Source of the DNA: Pseudomonas gingeri
GTDB lineage: Bacteria > Pseudomonadota > Gammaproteobacteria > Pseudomonadales > Pseudomonadaceae
Direction: 5' to 3'
DNA: 64,000 nt
Assembly (NCBI RefSeq): GCF_013385635.1
Contig: NZ_JACAPR010000007.1
Location: 507,331 to 571,330 of the forward strand
Each line of letters begins with the position of its first letter. Position 1 is the stretch's first letter. A model generated the notes under the pieces. It did no database searches and was not told the origin of the DNA. It saw nothing but the letters and a program-made list of their open reading frames with translations. Position numbers and translations under genes: made by a program. Shown in pieces: positions 48,026 through 57,373 of the stretch.

Positions 48026-49438
48026 ATGTCAGTCGCTACCAGCCTTATCGAAAAGCCGCCGGTCCGCCCCAGCCAGTCACCGGTTGAAACGCTCTATGAG
48101 TTCGAGGAGTCGCCGCTGCTGGCCCGGCAGAGTCGCCAGGAGTCCAACGCCCGCAGTTATCCCCGGCGCATCCCGCTGGCGCTGAAGCGGGCCAAGGGGT
48201 TGTATGTCGAAGATGTCGAGGGACGACGTTTCATCGACTGCCTGGCCGGCGCCGGGACCCTGGCACTGGGGCACAACCACCCGGTGGTGATCGAGGCGAT
48301 CCAGCAGGTATTGGCCGATGAACTGCCACTGCACACCCTAGACCTGACCACGCCGGTCAAGGACCAGTTTGTCCAGGACCTGTTCGGCCTGCTGCCCGAA
48401 GCCCTGGCCAGGGAAGCGAAGATCCAGTTCTGCGGCCCGACCGGCACCGACGCGGTGGAAGCAGCCCTGAAGCTGGTACGCACCGCCACCGGCCGCAGCA
48501 CCGTCCTGTCGTTCCAGGGCGCCTATCACGGTATGAGCCAGGGCGCGTTGAGCCTGATGGGCAGCCTGGGACCGAAAAAACCGTTGGGCGCCCTGTTGGG
48601 CAATGGCGTGCAGTTCCTGCCATATCCCTACGACTACCGTTGCCCGTTCGGCCTCGGTGGTGCCCAGGGGGTGAAGGTCAATCTGCATTACCTGGAGAAT
48701 CTGCTGAACGATCCCGAGGGTGGCGTGCAACTGCCGGCGGCGATCATTGTCGAGGCGGTTCAGGGCGAGGGCGGCATGATTCCGGCGGATCTCGACTGGT
48801 TGCGCGGCCTGCGGCGGATCACCGAAAAGGCCGGCGTGGCGCTGATCGTCGACGAAATCCAGAGCGGTTTCGGGCGTACCGGCAAGATGTTCGCCTTTGA
48901 ACACGCCGGCATCATTCCGGATGTGGTGGTGATGTCCAAGGCCATTGGCGGCAGCCTGCCGCTGGCGGTGATGGTCTATCGTGACTGGCTCGACACCTGG
49001 GCACCAGGCGCCCATGCCGGGACGTTCCGTGGCAATCAGATGGCCATGGCCGCCGGTTCCGCGGTGATGCGTTATCTCAAGGAGCATGACCTGCCGGCCC
49101 ACGCCGCGGCCATGGGCGAGCGCCTCGGCGAGCACCTGCGCCTGCTGCAGCGCGACTTCCCGCAACTGGGGGATATTCGTGGACGTGGCCTGATGATGGG
49201 CGTTGAACTGGTCGACCCGAACGGTACGCCGGATGCCCAGGGCCATCCACCGGCATTTCCACGTCTAGCACCGCTGATTCAACGCGAATGCCTCAAGCGC
49301 GGGTTGATTCTCGAACTGGGCGGGCGTCATGGCGGCGTGGTGCGGTTCCTGCCGCCGCTGGTGATCACGGCCGCCCAGGTCGACGAAGTGGCACGTATTT
49401 TTGGCAATGCCCTGGCGGCGGCGGTCGCCGCGGTCTAA
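48026..49438 (+). CDS. pvdH: L-2,4-diaminobutyrate aminotransferase PvdH
   Basis: PLP-dependent class III aminotransferase, 470 residues, that makes 2,4-diaminobutyrate from aspartate semialdehyde for the pyoverdine chromophore. Motifs: [54 protein letters not shown] and the Schiff-base lysine Lys305 in [18 protein letters not shown] 48026 has GAGGGATCGAGAG upstream; 12 further codons are open before it but lack a signal. Preceded by its own PvdS box. Confidence 0.96.
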   Translation: MSVATSLIEKPPVRPSQSPVETLYEFEESPLLARQSRQESNARSYPRRIPLALKRAKGLYVEDVEGRRFIDCLAGAGTLALGHNHPVVIEAIQQVLADELPLHTLDLTTPVKDQFVQDLFGLLPEALAREAKIQFCGPTGTDAVEAALKLVRTATGRSTVLSFQGAYHGMSQGALSLMGSLGPKKPLGALLGNGVQFLPYPYDYRCPFGLGGAQGVKVNLHYLENLLNDPEGGVQLPAAIIVEAVQGEGGMIPADLDWLRGLRRITEKAGVALIVDEIQSGFGRTGKMFAFEHAGIIPDVVVMSKAIGGSLPLAVMVYRDWLDTWAPGAHAGTFRGNQMAMAAGSAVMRYLKEHDLPAHAAAMGERLGEHLRLLQRDFPQLGDIRGRGLMMGVELVDPNGTPDAQGHPPAFPRLAPLIQRECLKRGLILELGGRHGGVVRFLPPLVITAAQVDEVARIFGNALAAAVAAV

Positions 49439-49459
49439 TTTTCCGGCGGCCCCGCACGT
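49435..49459 (+). promoter_or_regulatory. PvdS box upstream of the mbtH-like gene, starting on the pvdH stop
   Basis: CTAATT at 49435-49440, 16-base spacer, CGT at 49457-49459. The TAA of the -35 motif is the pvdH stop codon (49436-49438). Confidence 0.75.
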
Positions 49460-49474
49460 TTTCATCTACACGGG

Positions 49475-49495
49475 GGCTGCGCGATGGGCGCAGCC
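49475..49495. terminator. Hairpin in the mbtH leader
   Basis: GGCTGCGC-GATGG-GCGCAGCC lies between the PvdS box and the mbtH ribosome-binding site. There is no T run. It could partly stop pvdH read-through or stabilise the mbtH message. Confidence 0.4.
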
Positions 49496-49521
49496 TCACC
49501 CTACTCTCACGGAGAACAGCA

Positions 49522-49743
49522 ATGACTTCAGTATTTGACCGCGACGACATCCTCTTTCAGGTAGTGGTCAACCACGAGGAGCAATATTCCATCTGGCCGG
49601 ACTACAAGGCGATCCCCAACGGCTGGCGCACCGTGGGCAAGAGCGGCTTCAAGAAAGAGTGCCTGGAATACATCGAGGAGGTCTGGACCGACATGCGTCC
49701 ACTGAGCCTGCGTCAGAAGATGGACGCCCAGGCGACCGCGTAA
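49522..49743 (+). CDS. MbtH-like NRPS accessory protein
   Basis: 73-residue chaperone that binds adenylation domains and is needed for their activity. The family signature is complete: [22 protein letters not shown] and [14 protein letters not shown] 49522 has GGAGAACAGCA upstream. Belongs with the pyoverdine NRPS genes, and has its own PvdS box. Confidence 0.95.
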   Translation: MTSVFDRDDILFQVVVNHEEQYSIWPDYKAIPNGWRTVGKSGFKKECLEYIEEVWTDMRPLSLRQKMDAQATA

Positions 49744-49757
49744 ACCTTGTCAACTCC

Positions 49758-49812
49758 AGGCTTGCCGGCGATGACGACAGTAAGGCGCCATTGCCGGTAA
49801 GCCTGTTTCTAC
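49758..49812. repeat. Degenerate REPIN between mbtH and fpvF
   Basis: AGGCTTGCCGGCGATG and the inverted CATTGCCGGTAAGCCT are decayed REP arms. A further REP-end-like piece (CCGGTTCTACAAGG) overlaps the fpvF stop codon. Confidence 0.55.
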
Positions 49813-49827
49813 CAAGGAAGTCCGGTT

Positions 49828-50793
49828 CTACAAGGAGGCATGCAATGCCGTAAGTACCTGGTCGATCGAGGTTTCCAACCCCACCAGCGGATCGGCCTCT
49901 TCGCCATTGAGTACCACCAGTCGGGCTCCTGCCGCGGCAATTGATGCCTTGATCGGGTCCGTCGGCTGGCGATGATCCAGTACCACCTTCACTTCGTTGT
50001 CTGCCAGGGTCCGAGTCAACTGCTCAAGGGCCTCGGGCGTCCAGGCATCGTCCGCCCGGGCATCGACCTTGACCACTTCCAGATTGAGCCCTCCCATCAG
50101 GTAATCGAAGCGGTCCGACAGACTGGCAATCGCCAGGTTGTCGGCCTGACTCAAGCGCGTTTCGCTGTCGGCGCTGAGCTTGAGCAGGCGCTGCTTGAGT
50201 GTCGCCAGGTTGCTCTCGATCTTCGCCTTGGCCTCCGGGGCCAGCCGCACCAGGTCGGCGGCGATCACATCGGCCATGCGTCCGAGGTTGTTGCTCGACA
50301 GCCAGGGCTGGCTGTTCAGGCCATCCACGCCCTTGCCCGGCTGTACCGCGATACCCGGCAGGCTACCGTCCACCGGACGGGCCGCATCCACCTCGACGAT
50401 GCGCACATTGCTGCGGCGGGCCATGGGGTAGAGCGGATCGTCGGGCCACAGCGAGCGCAGGCCGATCACCGCATCGGCTTGGCTCGCCAGCTTTTGCAGG
50501 GCCGGGGCACCACGTCCGCTGAAGTACGCGCTCTGACGGCTGCCCGGCAGGTTGGCGTCGGCGGCGCGTTGCAGTTCCACACCGCTGTCCTTGAGCAGGA
50601 GCGCGCCGAGACCATAGGTCACCGGCAGGCTGGCGAGGATGCGCACCGGCTGGGCGACGGTGCTGGCATGCAGTGCGGTGGTGCTCGGCCCCTGGTTGGC
50701 CGCGATAGTCATCGGTGCCGGATTGGCACACAGTGTGCTGCTGAACAGGCCGCTCAGCGCGAGGACGAGTGTCAGGGGGCGTAGGTTCGGCAT
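49828..50793 (-). CDS. fpvF: Periplasmic metal/siderophore-binding protein FpvF
   Basis: 321 residues with signal peptide (LTLVLALSGLFSSTLCA). The family is the ZnuA/TroA-like clamshell proteins; in P. aeruginosa FpvC and FpvF bind ferripyoverdine or released iron in the periplasm. Visible features are VRILASLPVTYGLGALLL, ADAVIGLRSLWPDDP, a long backbone-helix region (LVRLAPEAKAKIESNLATLK) and VVLDHRQPTDPIKASIAA. ATG 50793 follows the fpvE stop directly (TAAATG). Last gene of the fpv operon. Confidence 0.88.
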   Translation of the reverse strand: MPNLRPLTLVLALSGLFSSTLCANPAPMTIAANQGPSTTALHASTVAQPVRILASLPVTYGLGALLLKDSGVELQRAADANLPGSRQSAYFSGRGAPALQKLASQADAVIGLRSLWPDDPLYPMARRSNVRIVEVDAARPVDGSLPGIAVQPGKGVDGLNSQPWLSSNNLGRMADVIAADLVRLAPEAKAKIESNLATLKQRLLKLSADSETRLSQADNLAIASLSDRFDYLMGGLNLEVVKVDARADDAWTPEALEQLTRTLADNEVKVVLDHRQPTDPIKASIAAAGARLVVLNGEEADPLVGLETSIDQVLTALHASL

Positions 50794-51693
50794 TTATCCA
50801 ATATTCCCTTTGAGGCTGGGCACGGTGCCACGGGCGATCGCCGCCAGGGCGAAGGCGATACCGGCCACCAGGATGATCGCCGCGCCGGACGGCACGGGCA
50901 GGTCGTACAGGATCGGCAGGAGGATGCCGCACAGGGTGCTGACGGTGGCGATCGCCACGGAGATCCAGAAGAACCCCTTGAGCGACTGGCTGAGCAGGCG
51001 CGCCGCCGCCGCCGGGATCACCAGCAGGGCGCCCACCAGGATCGCGCCGATGACCTTGACCGCGGCCACGGTGATCAGCGTCACCAGCACCACGAACAGG
51101 TAGTCGAGGGTCTTTACCGCGACCCCGCGCACCGCCGCCAGTTGCGGGTTGAAGCTGGCGAGCATGATGCGGTTGTACAGCGGCAGGCTCAGGCCCATCA
51201 CCAGCGAACCGACGATCAGCAGGACTAGCAGGTCGTTGCCGTTGACCGTCAGTACCGAGCCGAACAGTACGTTTTCGAGGATATGCACGTTGATCTTGCC
51301 GGCCAGCACCAGCAGCAGGCTGGCGCCGAGGGCCAGGGACACCGAGAGGAACACCCCGATCAGCGTGTCGGGGGCCAGTCCGGTGCGGTTGCGCAGGTAG
51401 TTGAGCAGCACGCCGAACAGCAGGCAGTAGCCGAACAGGCTGCCATAGGGGCCGGTGTAGGGTTCGCCGAGCAGGATGCCGATGGCTACGCCGGTCAGGG
51501 CCGCGTGGCCCACCGCTTCGGAGAAGAAGGCGAAGCGCTTGACCACCACCAGGGTGCCGAGACCGCCCAGTACCGGGCCGATCAGCAGGCCGGCAATCAG
51601 TGCGTTGACCACGAAGCCGTAGGCCAGTGCCGCCGGCAGGAAACCGGACGCGGCCCAGCCCTGGATCATCAGGCGAAAAGCTTCATAGGTCAT
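50794..51693 (-). CDS. fpvE: ABC transporter permease FpvE
   Basis: 299-residue ABC-3 type (ZnuB/MntB-like) inner-membrane permease with about eight hydrophobic helices; motifs GLGTLVVVKRFAFFSEAVGH and VKVIGAILVGALLVIPAAAA are characteristic. Takes up the iron released from pyoverdine together with FpvC, D and F. ATG 51693 overlaps the fpvD stop by 4 nt; a much longer open frame upstream is only the antisense-shifted reading of fpvD. Confidence 0.92.
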   Translation of the reverse strand: MTYEAFRLMIQGWAASGFLPAALAYGFVVNALIAGLLIGPVLGGLGTLVVVKRFAFFSEAVGHAALTGVAIGILLGEPYTGPYGSLFGYCLLFGVLLNYLRNRTGLAPDTLIGVFLSVSLALGASLLLVLAGKINVHILENVLFGSVLTVNGNDLLVLLIVGSLVMGLSLPLYNRIMLASFNPQLAAVRGVAVKTLDYLFVVLVTLITVAAVKVIGAILVGALLVIPAAAARLLSQSLKGFFWISVAIATVSTLCGILLPILYDLPVPSGAAIILVAGIAFALAAIARGTVPSLKGNIG

Positions 51694-52460
51694 GGCTGGA
51701 TGCTCTGCGGGGTAGGTGTGTCGACACTGCGCGGATGGGTGGAGAACAGCGTCAGCAGGCGGTCCGGCGTCAGCGCCTCGGCCGGCGAGGCATCGAACAG
51801 CACCCGGCGATTGAGGCCGGTGACGCGATCGGCCAGGCGCTTGACCGCTTCCAGGTCGTGCTCGATCCACAACACGGTGATGCCGGCGCGGCGCCAGTCG
51901 CCGAGCAGACGCTCGAAGACCTGGATACCGGCCTCGTCCAGGGCCGACATCGGTTCGTCGAGCACCAGCAACTGTGGCGGCGGGATCAGCCCCTGGGCCA
52001 GCAGCACCCGCTGCCGTTCGCCGCCGGACAGCGCGCCCATGCGGCGCTTGCGCTTGTCCTGCATGCCGACCCGCTCCAGCGCCGCGCCGATTGCCCCGGC
52101 GAAATGCCGCGACAGGCCGAGAAACGCCGGACGCCGCTGGCACATGGCGGCCATGAAGTCGTCGACGGTCATCGGCAGGCCGCGATCGAACTCCAGGGCC
52201 TGCGGGACGTAGCCGATGGTGCCGGGCGTGCCCGGCCATTCCAGGCTCAGGCGGCCCTGATGCGGCATCTGCCCGAGCAGGGTCTTGATCAGCGAACTCT
52301 TGCCGCCGCCGTTGGGCCCGACCAGCGCATGCACATGGCCGGGGCGGACCTGGAAGGTGACGTTGTCGAGAATGGTGGTGCGACCCAGGGTCAGGTTGAC
52401 CGCGCTGAAATCGAGGGTCGGTCCGATGGCCTCGCGGGCGATGCTTTCGGCAGCCGTCAT
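51690..52460 (-). CDS. fpvD: ABC transporter ATP-binding protein FpvD
   Basis: 256 residues. Walker A GPNGGGKSSLIKTLL, signature LSGGERQRVLLAQGL, Walker B LLVLDEPMSALDEAG and a following histidine region (VLWIEHDLEAV). Powers FpvE; overlaps both fpvC (upstream) and fpvE (downstream) by 4 nt. Confidence 0.94.
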   Translation of the reverse strand: MTAAESIAREAIGPTLDFSAVNLTLGRTTILDNVTFQVRPGHVHALVGPNGGGKSSLIKTLLGQMPHQGRLSLEWPGTPGTIGYVPQALEFDRGLPMTVDDFMAAMCQRRPAFLGLSRHFAGAIGAALERVGMQDKRKRRMGALSGGERQRVLLAQGLIPPPQLLVLDEPMSALDEAGIQVFERLLGDWRRAGITVLWIEHDLEAVKRLADRVTGLNRRVLFDASPAEALTPDRLLTLFSTHPRSVDTPTPQSIQP

Positions 52461-53386
52461 GCACCGGCCTCCTGGATCGCCCGGACCACGGTATCGAGGT
52501 TGCTGGTCATTTCCTTCTCGTACTTGTCGGCGGTGTAGTCGCCATAGGAAATATGCGACAGCGGGTAGAGCTTGACCCCGGACTCACGCTGGATGGTCTC
52601 GACATAGGTGGACGGGAAATCCAGCTCGGAGAAGATCACCTTCACGTCCAGCTCGCGCAGTTGGTCGATGGTCTTCTTCAGTTGGCTCGGGCTCGGCTCG
52701 ATGCCATGGGCTGGCTCGACCACGGCGGTGACTTCCAGGCCGAACTCGCGCAGCAGGTAGTCATAGGCCGCGTGCACCGTAGCGACCCGCAGGTCGGCGT
52801 TGGGCGCCTGGGTCAACTTCGCCAGGGCATCGGCGCGTATCTGCCGCAGGCGCTTGCCGTAGGCCCGGGCATTGGCGGTGTAGGTCTTGGCGTTGTCCGG
52901 ATCGAGCTTGCCCAGTTCCCGGGCGATGTTGTTGACCTGGGCGATGGAGGCGCTGATGGACAAGAAGGTGTGCGGGTTGACCACTTTGCCGGCACCCCGG
53001 GCGGCGGTGCCGGTGGCGGCCAGCAGCGGCACGTTTTCATTGGCCTCGATCACCGCGATTTGTGGCTTTTCACTGGCCTCGATCATGCGGTCGGCGAAGT
53101 CATCGTGGCCGATGCCGTTGAGCACGATCACGTCCAGAGTGCCGATGCGCTTGATGTCCTCGGCCCGGGGTTCGTAGGCATGGGGGTTGAAACCGGCCGG
53201 GATCAGTGGCACCACATCGGCCTTGTCGCCGACAATATTGGCGACGTAGCTGTAGTAAGGGTGCAGGGTGATGCCGATGCGCAGGCGCTTGGCCGGGTCG
53301 GCCTGGACCTGCAGGGTCAGCAGCAGGGGCGAAAGCAGCAGCGCCAGGAGCAGGCGACGGCGGCCGAACAGAGCTGAAATGGACAT
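52457..53386 (-). CDS. fpvC: Periplasmic metal-binding protein FpvC
   Basis: 309 residues with signal peptide (LLLALLLSPLLLTLQVQA). ZnuA/TroA-type metal-binding fold: RIGITLHPYYSYVANIVGDK, FNPHAYEPRAEDIKRI, LNGIGHDDF, VNPHTFLSISASIAQVNNIA and VHAAYDYLLREFGLE give the usual metal-ligand histidines. In P. aeruginosa it works with FpvF in taking iron from ferripyoverdine after reduction. Confidence 0.92.
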   Translation of the reverse strand: MSISALFGRRRLLLALLLSPLLLTLQVQADPAKRLRIGITLHPYYSYVANIVGDKADVVPLIPAGFNPHAYEPRAEDIKRIGTLDVIVLNGIGHDDFADRMIEASEKPQIAVIEANENVPLLAATGTAARGAGKVVNPHTFLSISASIAQVNNIARELGKLDPDNAKTYTANARAYGKRLRQIRADALAKLTQAPNADLRVATVHAAYDYLLREFGLEVTAVVEPAHGIEPSPSQLKKTIDQLRELDVKVIFSELDFPSTYVETIQRESGVKLYPLSHISYGDYTADKYEKEMTSNLDTVVRAIQEAGA

Positions 53387-53435
53387 GGATGGACAGTCTT
53401 CCCCGAGCGTGTGTCGAAAGGTTGAGTCAAAAGAT

Positions 53436-54008
53436 TCAGTGCCGGTGCTGGCGGGTCACGCCGGCATCGAATTGCGCGACCACCTGCTGCCAGCCGCCGG
53501 CGATCAGGGCGCTGTCGCCGAGTTCGGTGGGGGCCGCCAGGGTGTTGCTGCGATTGAGCCAGATGTCCGCTGCGGCGTTGCTGTCGCTGCCGACCCGCAT
53601 CAGGAACGAACCGGCGGTTGCCGTGGCCTGGCTCAGGCCGAAGTAGGCCTGACCGAGCAACTGCCAGGCATGGCCGCCACGACTGACCGAGCTGGCATCC
53701 TGGGCGAAAGGTGCAAAACCTTCCTCGCCGAGCTGCCCGGGGGAGGGCAGGCCCTGCTGCTCCTGTTGCAGCAGGTGGATTTCATCGAGGGTGACCCGCA
53801 GGTCGGCGTAGATCCCCTGTTCGCCGGGAGTAAGATCACGCCGCGCATCCAGTTGATGAGCCGAGACCTGGCCGACGTCCTGCTTTTCACCGTGCAGCGC
53901 TACGACGGAACCGGCGACCAGCAGCACGATCAGGCAGAACAGCAGGACATACAGGGTTTCGTGGCCGGCGCCGGCGGGGCGTACAACCTGGGTGGTAGAG
54001 GCGCTCAT
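53436..54008 (-). CDS. fpvK: Inner-membrane protein FpvK
   Basis: 190 residues with one N-terminal membrane helix (ETLYVLLFCLIVLLVAGSVVAL) and a helical periplasmic domain rich in Gln, Ala and Gly. Part of the FpvGHJK set needed for iron release from ferripyoverdine. ATG 54008 overlaps the fpvJ stop by 4 nt. Identity rests on position and topology. Confidence 0.85.
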   Translation of the reverse strand: MSASTTQVVRPAGAGHETLYVLLFCLIVLLVAGSVVALHGEKQDVGQVSAHQLDARRDLTPGEQGIYADLRVTLDEIHLLQQEQQGLPSPGQLGEEGFAPFAQDASSVSRGGHAWQLLGQAYFGLSQATATAGSFLMRVGSDSNAAADIWLNRSNTLAAPTELGDSALIAGGWQQVVAQFDAGVTRQHRH

Positions 54009-54361
54009 GGGGCTTCGATATCCGCTTTGTCGATTTCCACGACGTGGCCGGGGCCGGCGTCGAACAGTACATAGAAATCCGTACCCGGTTTCTTGAACGT
54101 GAGCGTCGAGTCCGCGCCCAGCTTGCCGGGCAGGAGGATGGTTTCGTCGTAGCCGATCACGTCCAGGGTCACCCCCGGCGCGCCGCTGCCGTCGGAAAAC
54201 CCGCCCTTGCATTGGATCTGCTCGGCGTCGATCTGCTTGCATTCGCACATCGGGTTATGGGCCTGGGCGGTCAGGCTCAGGCTGCCGGCTGCCAGCAGCA
54301 CAGTGCTGGCGAGCAGGCGCCGGAACGTTCGGGAAGGGGGGAGGCGATGCAATGGGCTCAT
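54005..54361 (-). CDS. fpvJ: Periplasmic protein FpvJ
   Basis: 118 residues with signal peptide (LLASTVLLAAGSLSLTAQA). The mature N-terminus carries HNPMCECKQ, a His/Cys-rich motif that could bind metal. It belongs to the FpvGHJK iron-release group. Four-base overlaps on both sides. Confidence 0.88.
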   Translation of the reverse strand: MSPLHRLPPSRTFRRLLASTVLLAAGSLSLTAQAHNPMCECKQIDAEQIQCKGGFSDGSGAPGVTLDVIGYDETILLPGKLGADSTLTFKKPGTDFYVLFDAGPGHVVEIDKADIEAP

Positions 54362-54897
54362 GGGCGCTTACCTTGTTTTTTCAGCCAGGCAATCGTCAGC
54401 GGCGAGGCCTTGCTCAGGGGAATGGAAGCCTGGTGCACCGCGCCGTCCCAGCCTTCCAGGGTGACCCAGAGCTCGGCATCGTCCCCGGTGTTTTCCGGGA
54501 TCGGCACCACGGCACCCATGCGATAGGGCGTGCCGAAGAAGATCACGCCGGCGGCTCGCAGGCTGCGCGGCTTGCCGACGCGCAGGTACGTGGCCTTGAC
54601 CTGGTCGATGCAGGTGGCGCAGAGGCTGGCGTTGAAGCTCTTGAAGTAGCCGGCGGGACCGTCGCGGCGCGGTGCCTCGTCCCACAGTTCGGCCAGTTGC
54701 AGGCTCCAGGGGCCGACCTGCAGTTCGTTCACATGCTGGCCCAGGCCGGTATCGCCGCGAAACAGGGCAGCATCGGAAAAGTAGCGGGGCATGAAACCCA
54801 GGGGGATCAGCACCAGCAGGATATTGAGATGGAACCGCCATTTGTGCCAGAGACGGTTCAGGGGCGAGATCGGTGCTGTCACGGTGGCTTTGCTCAC
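54358..54897 (-). CDS. fpvH: Membrane protein FpvH
   Basis: 179 residues; an N-terminal membrane helix (FHLNILLVLIPLGFMPRYF) is followed by a periplasmic domain with two cysteines close together (NASLCATCIDQVKATYLR), possibly redox- or metal-active. Second gene of the fpv operon, in the position of PA2404 relative to fpvG. Confidence 0.87.
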   Translation of the reverse strand: MSKATVTAPISPLNRLWHKWRFHLNILLVLIPLGFMPRYFSDAALFRGDTGLGQHVNELQVGPWSLQLAELWDEAPRRDGPAGYFKSFNASLCATCIDQVKATYLRVGKPRSLRAAGVIFFGTPYRMGAVVPIPENTGDDAELWVTLEGWDGAVHQASIPLSKASPLTIAWLKKQGKRP

Positions 54898-56102
54898 AGG
54901 TTGGCCTCCGAGGTTTCGGTCGCCAAGGCGGCGCGGGGCCTGGCAATACCGGGGCGTTCAGCCTTGGTACCGCGCTTCAGCGCGTGGAGCGTGGCCAGGG
55001 CGGTGCGTTTGCTCCAGATCAACAGGCCGCTGAGGACCATCATGCTCAGCAGCAGGCCGAAGAAGAACCAGATCAGCTTGATCCACAGGCCACCGAAGTC
55101 GCCGGTATGCAACGGCCGCATCGACTCGGTGACGAACTCCAGGCCCGTGCGGTCGGAAAGCAGGCGCGACTGTTCGATCTTGCCGGTGTAGGGGTTGAGT
55201 TCGAGGGTCTGGTACATCAACGGATACCAGCTGCGGCCGCCGACTTCGAACGGGCTGTAGGCGTTGCTCGGCAGACTGATGAAGCTGGTTTCGAGCCCGG
55301 GCACCTGTTCCCTGGCAATGCGCAGGGCCTCGTCGGCGCCGAGCATCGGTGCCGGGCGGCCGTCAGGCATCAGCGGTGCACTGTCATGGGAGATGATGGC
55401 CGGGATCGGTCGGGTGGCGATGCTCACCTGGTTGTCGGCGAGGATGGCCTGGATCAGGAACCAGGTGCCGGTGATGGAGATCACCGCGATGAACCAGATC
55501 GACCAGATGCCGCTCAATCGGTGGAAGTCGCCCCAGAATATCCGTGCGCCGTGGTTGAAGCGCAGGGTCGGCTTGAAAAAACCTTTCCAGAAGCGCTTGT
55601 ACACCACCAGGCCGGTCACCAGCGAGGCGAGCATCGGTATGCCCAGCAGCGACACCAGGTACCAGCCCCAGCTGTAGCCGTCGGTGAACGGTACCAGCCA
55701 CCAGCCGTGCAGGGCGCGGGTGAAGTTCTTGAAGTTGAATTGCGGGCTGATGCCCTGGATGACGCCGGTGTACGGGTTGACATAGACCGTCACCGAACGC
55801 CCGTCCGGATAGCTGATATCGGCCAGCAGGGCGAAATGGCTTTCGTCCGGGCGCTGGATCAATTGCACGATCAGATCGGGTTCATTCTTCTTGATGGCCG
55901 CCAGAACCTGGTCATAGCTCAGCAACGGGGCGTCATCCGAAGGCTTGCTGGCGCGGATTTCCGGATTGGCCAGCCAGACGATTTCCTGGCTGACCACCGC
56001 CAGCGTGCCGGTGACACAGACGATCAGGACAAAAAACCAGATGGGCAGGGCCAGCCAGCTATGGACCAGGAACCAGAGTTTCGAGCGGGACTTCTTGGAC
56101 AT
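54894..56102 (-). CDS. fpvG: Ferripyoverdine reductase FpvG (PepSY-type membrane protein)
   Basis: 402-residue inner-membrane protein of the PepSY-associated TM family with about four helices (residues 15-40, 145-170, 195-220, 335-365) and conserved histidines (LVHSWLALPIWF, ALHGWWLVPF, DFHRLSGIWSIWF, RPLHTGDFGGLW) fit to hold haem. FpvG is the reductase that frees iron from ferripyoverdine in P. aeruginosa. First gene of the fpvGHJKCDEF operon. I found no convincing PvdS box ahead of it. Confidence 0.9.
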   Translation of the reverse strand: MSKKSRSKLWFLVHSWLALPIWFFVLIVCVTGTLAVVSQEIVWLANPEIRASKPSDDAPLLSYDQVLAAIKKNEPDLIVQLIQRPDESHFALLADISYPDGRSVTVYVNPYTGVIQGISPQFNFKNFTRALHGWWLVPFTDGYSWGWYLVSLLGIPMLASLVTGLVVYKRFWKGFFKPTLRFNHGARIFWGDFHRLSGIWSIWFIAVISITGTWFLIQAILADNQVSIATRPIPAIISHDSAPLMPDGRPAPMLGADEALRIAREQVPGLETSFISLPSNAYSPFEVGGRSWYPLMYQTLELNPYTGKIEQSRLLSDRTGLEFVTESMRPLHTGDFGGLWIKLIWFFFGLLLSMMVLSGLLIWSKRTALATLHALKRGTKAERPGIARPRAALATETSEANL

Positions 56103-56392
56103 GGAAAGCGGGTTCTCGATTTCGGGGGACGGAGCGAGGCTTGAGAAAGAGCCTCGTTCCCGGAAAAAGCCGGCCGTGGCTTTTGCCTACGCGGCCGACT
56201 GCATCTTTATGAGACGAATGAGGCGGCAAAAAACGTAGGACTATATGAAAGTAAATGTTTCGACGGCCGACAGCCGGCGTCGGAGCCGGCTAATTTTCCC
56301 CTGCGACCAACCGTTTCCTCCTGTGAAGCCCGGTACAACCCACGCTTGTGCGTGCCGTGCCGGCGGTCGAGGATCAAGGGAGAAGAGTCGTC
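56103..56392. other. fpvG / hydroxylase divergent intergenic region
   Basis: 290 bases. It contains a hairpin (CGAGGCT-TGAGAAAG-AGCCTCG, near 56135-56156), an AT-rich stretch around 56210-56260 that probably holds the fpvG promoter, and the PvdS box for the hydroxylase. Confidence 0.5.
56290..56314 (+). promoter_or_regulatory. PvdS box upstream of the SyrP-like gene
   Basis: CTAATT at 56290-56295, 16-base spacer, CGT at 56312-56314, followed by TTCC as in the other boxes. It lies 78 bases before the gene start. Confidence 0.8.
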
Positions 56393-57373
56393 ATGAACAA
56401 TGCGTTGAGTTTGGATATCCGGCCGCTGCTGACCGGTTCGGGCACCTTGCCCATGCTGATCCAGGCGCCTGAGCCCGGGCTTGACCTGAGGGAGGCATTC
56501 GGCGAATGCAAGCCACTGATCGACGCGCACCTGTACCGCGCCGGCGGCATCCTGCTGCGCGGTTTCGATGTGGGTGGGGCCGAGGCCTTCCGCGAGTTCG
56601 CGGCGGGCTTCGGTCATCCGTTGCTCAATTACGAGTTCGGCTCCACGCCGCGCAGCAACGTGACCAAGGGCGTATACACCTCGACCGAATACCCCGCGCA
56701 CCAGAGCATTCCGCTGCACAACGAGCAGGCCTATACCCTCGAATGGCCGATGAAGATCTGGTTCTACAGCATGATCGCGGCGCAGACCGGTGGCGAAACG
56801 CCGATCTGTGACAGCCGCGAAGTCTATCGCCGGGTGCCGGCGCGGATCCGCGAGCGTTTCATCAGCAAGGGGCTGATGTACGTGCGCAACTACGGCAACG
56901 GCCTCGACGTGGACTGGAGCCAGGTGTTCAACACCGACGACGAGGCGGTGGTCGAGGCCTACTGCCGGGCTCATGCCATCGAATGCGAATGGAAGGACGA
57001 CGGTGAGTTGCGCACTCGCCAGCGCTGCCAGACGGTGGCCCGCCACCCGATGACCCAGGAGATGGTCTGGTTCAACCAGGCCCACCTGTTCCACGTGTCC
57101 AACCTGCAGCCGGAAGTGCGCGAGACCCTGCTCGATGTGGTGGATGAGGAAGACCTGCCGCGCAACGTCTATTACGGCGATGGCTCGGCCATCGAGGTCG
57201 ACCTGCTCGACGAAGTGCGCGGTGTGCTCGATGACTGCACCATCAGCTTTCCCTGGCAGGAAAACGATGTACTGATGCTCGACAACATGCTGGCGGCCCA
57301 TTCCCGCTCGCCATTCACCGGCAAGCGCAAGGTCGTGGTGGCGATGGCCGAAGGTTACTCGCTTCCACGCTAA
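56393..57373 (+). CDS. SyrP-like Fe(II)/2-oxoglutarate dioxygenase, probable aspartate beta-hydroxylase
   Basis: 326-residue TauD/TfdA-family enzyme. Iron ligands appear as His109-Asn-Glu111 (IPLHNEQAY) and His303 (NMLAAHSRSPF), with the oxoglutarate-binding arginine in TGKRKV. SyrP in P. syringae hydroxylates aspartate on a carrier protein. Here the gene precedes NRPS genes whose second member has an aspartate-type adenylation pocket, so it most likely makes the beta-hydroxyaspartate of pyoverdine. ATG 56393 has AAGGGAGAAGAG ahead. Own PvdS box. Confidence 0.88.
   Translation: MNNALSLDIRPLLTGSGTLPMLIQAPEPGLDLREAFGECKPLIDAHLYRAGGILLRGFDVGGAEAFREFAAGFGHPLLNYEFGSTPRSNVTKGVYTSTEYPAHQSIPLHNEQAYTLEWPMKIWFYSMIAAQTGGETPICDSREVYRRVPARIRERFISKGLMYVRNYGNGLDVDWSQVFNTDDEAVVEAYCRAHAIECEWKDDGELRTRQRCQTVARHPMTQEMVWFNQAHLFHVSNLQPEVRETLLDVVDEEDLPRNVYYGDGSAIEVDLLDEVRGVLDDCTISFPWQENDVLMLDNMLAAHSRSPFTGKRKVVVAMAEGYSLPR

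Noticed and set aside
50794..52464. A 556-codon fusion reading of fpvE with upstream sequence.
   Set aside because: The upstream half is an out-of-frame reading of fpvD; the ATG at 51693 with the ATGA overlap is the normal start.
56150..56260. A PvdS box for fpvG on the minus strand.
   Set aside because: Only poor matches were found (TAAAG with a 13-base gap, CATTT with a 17-base gap).
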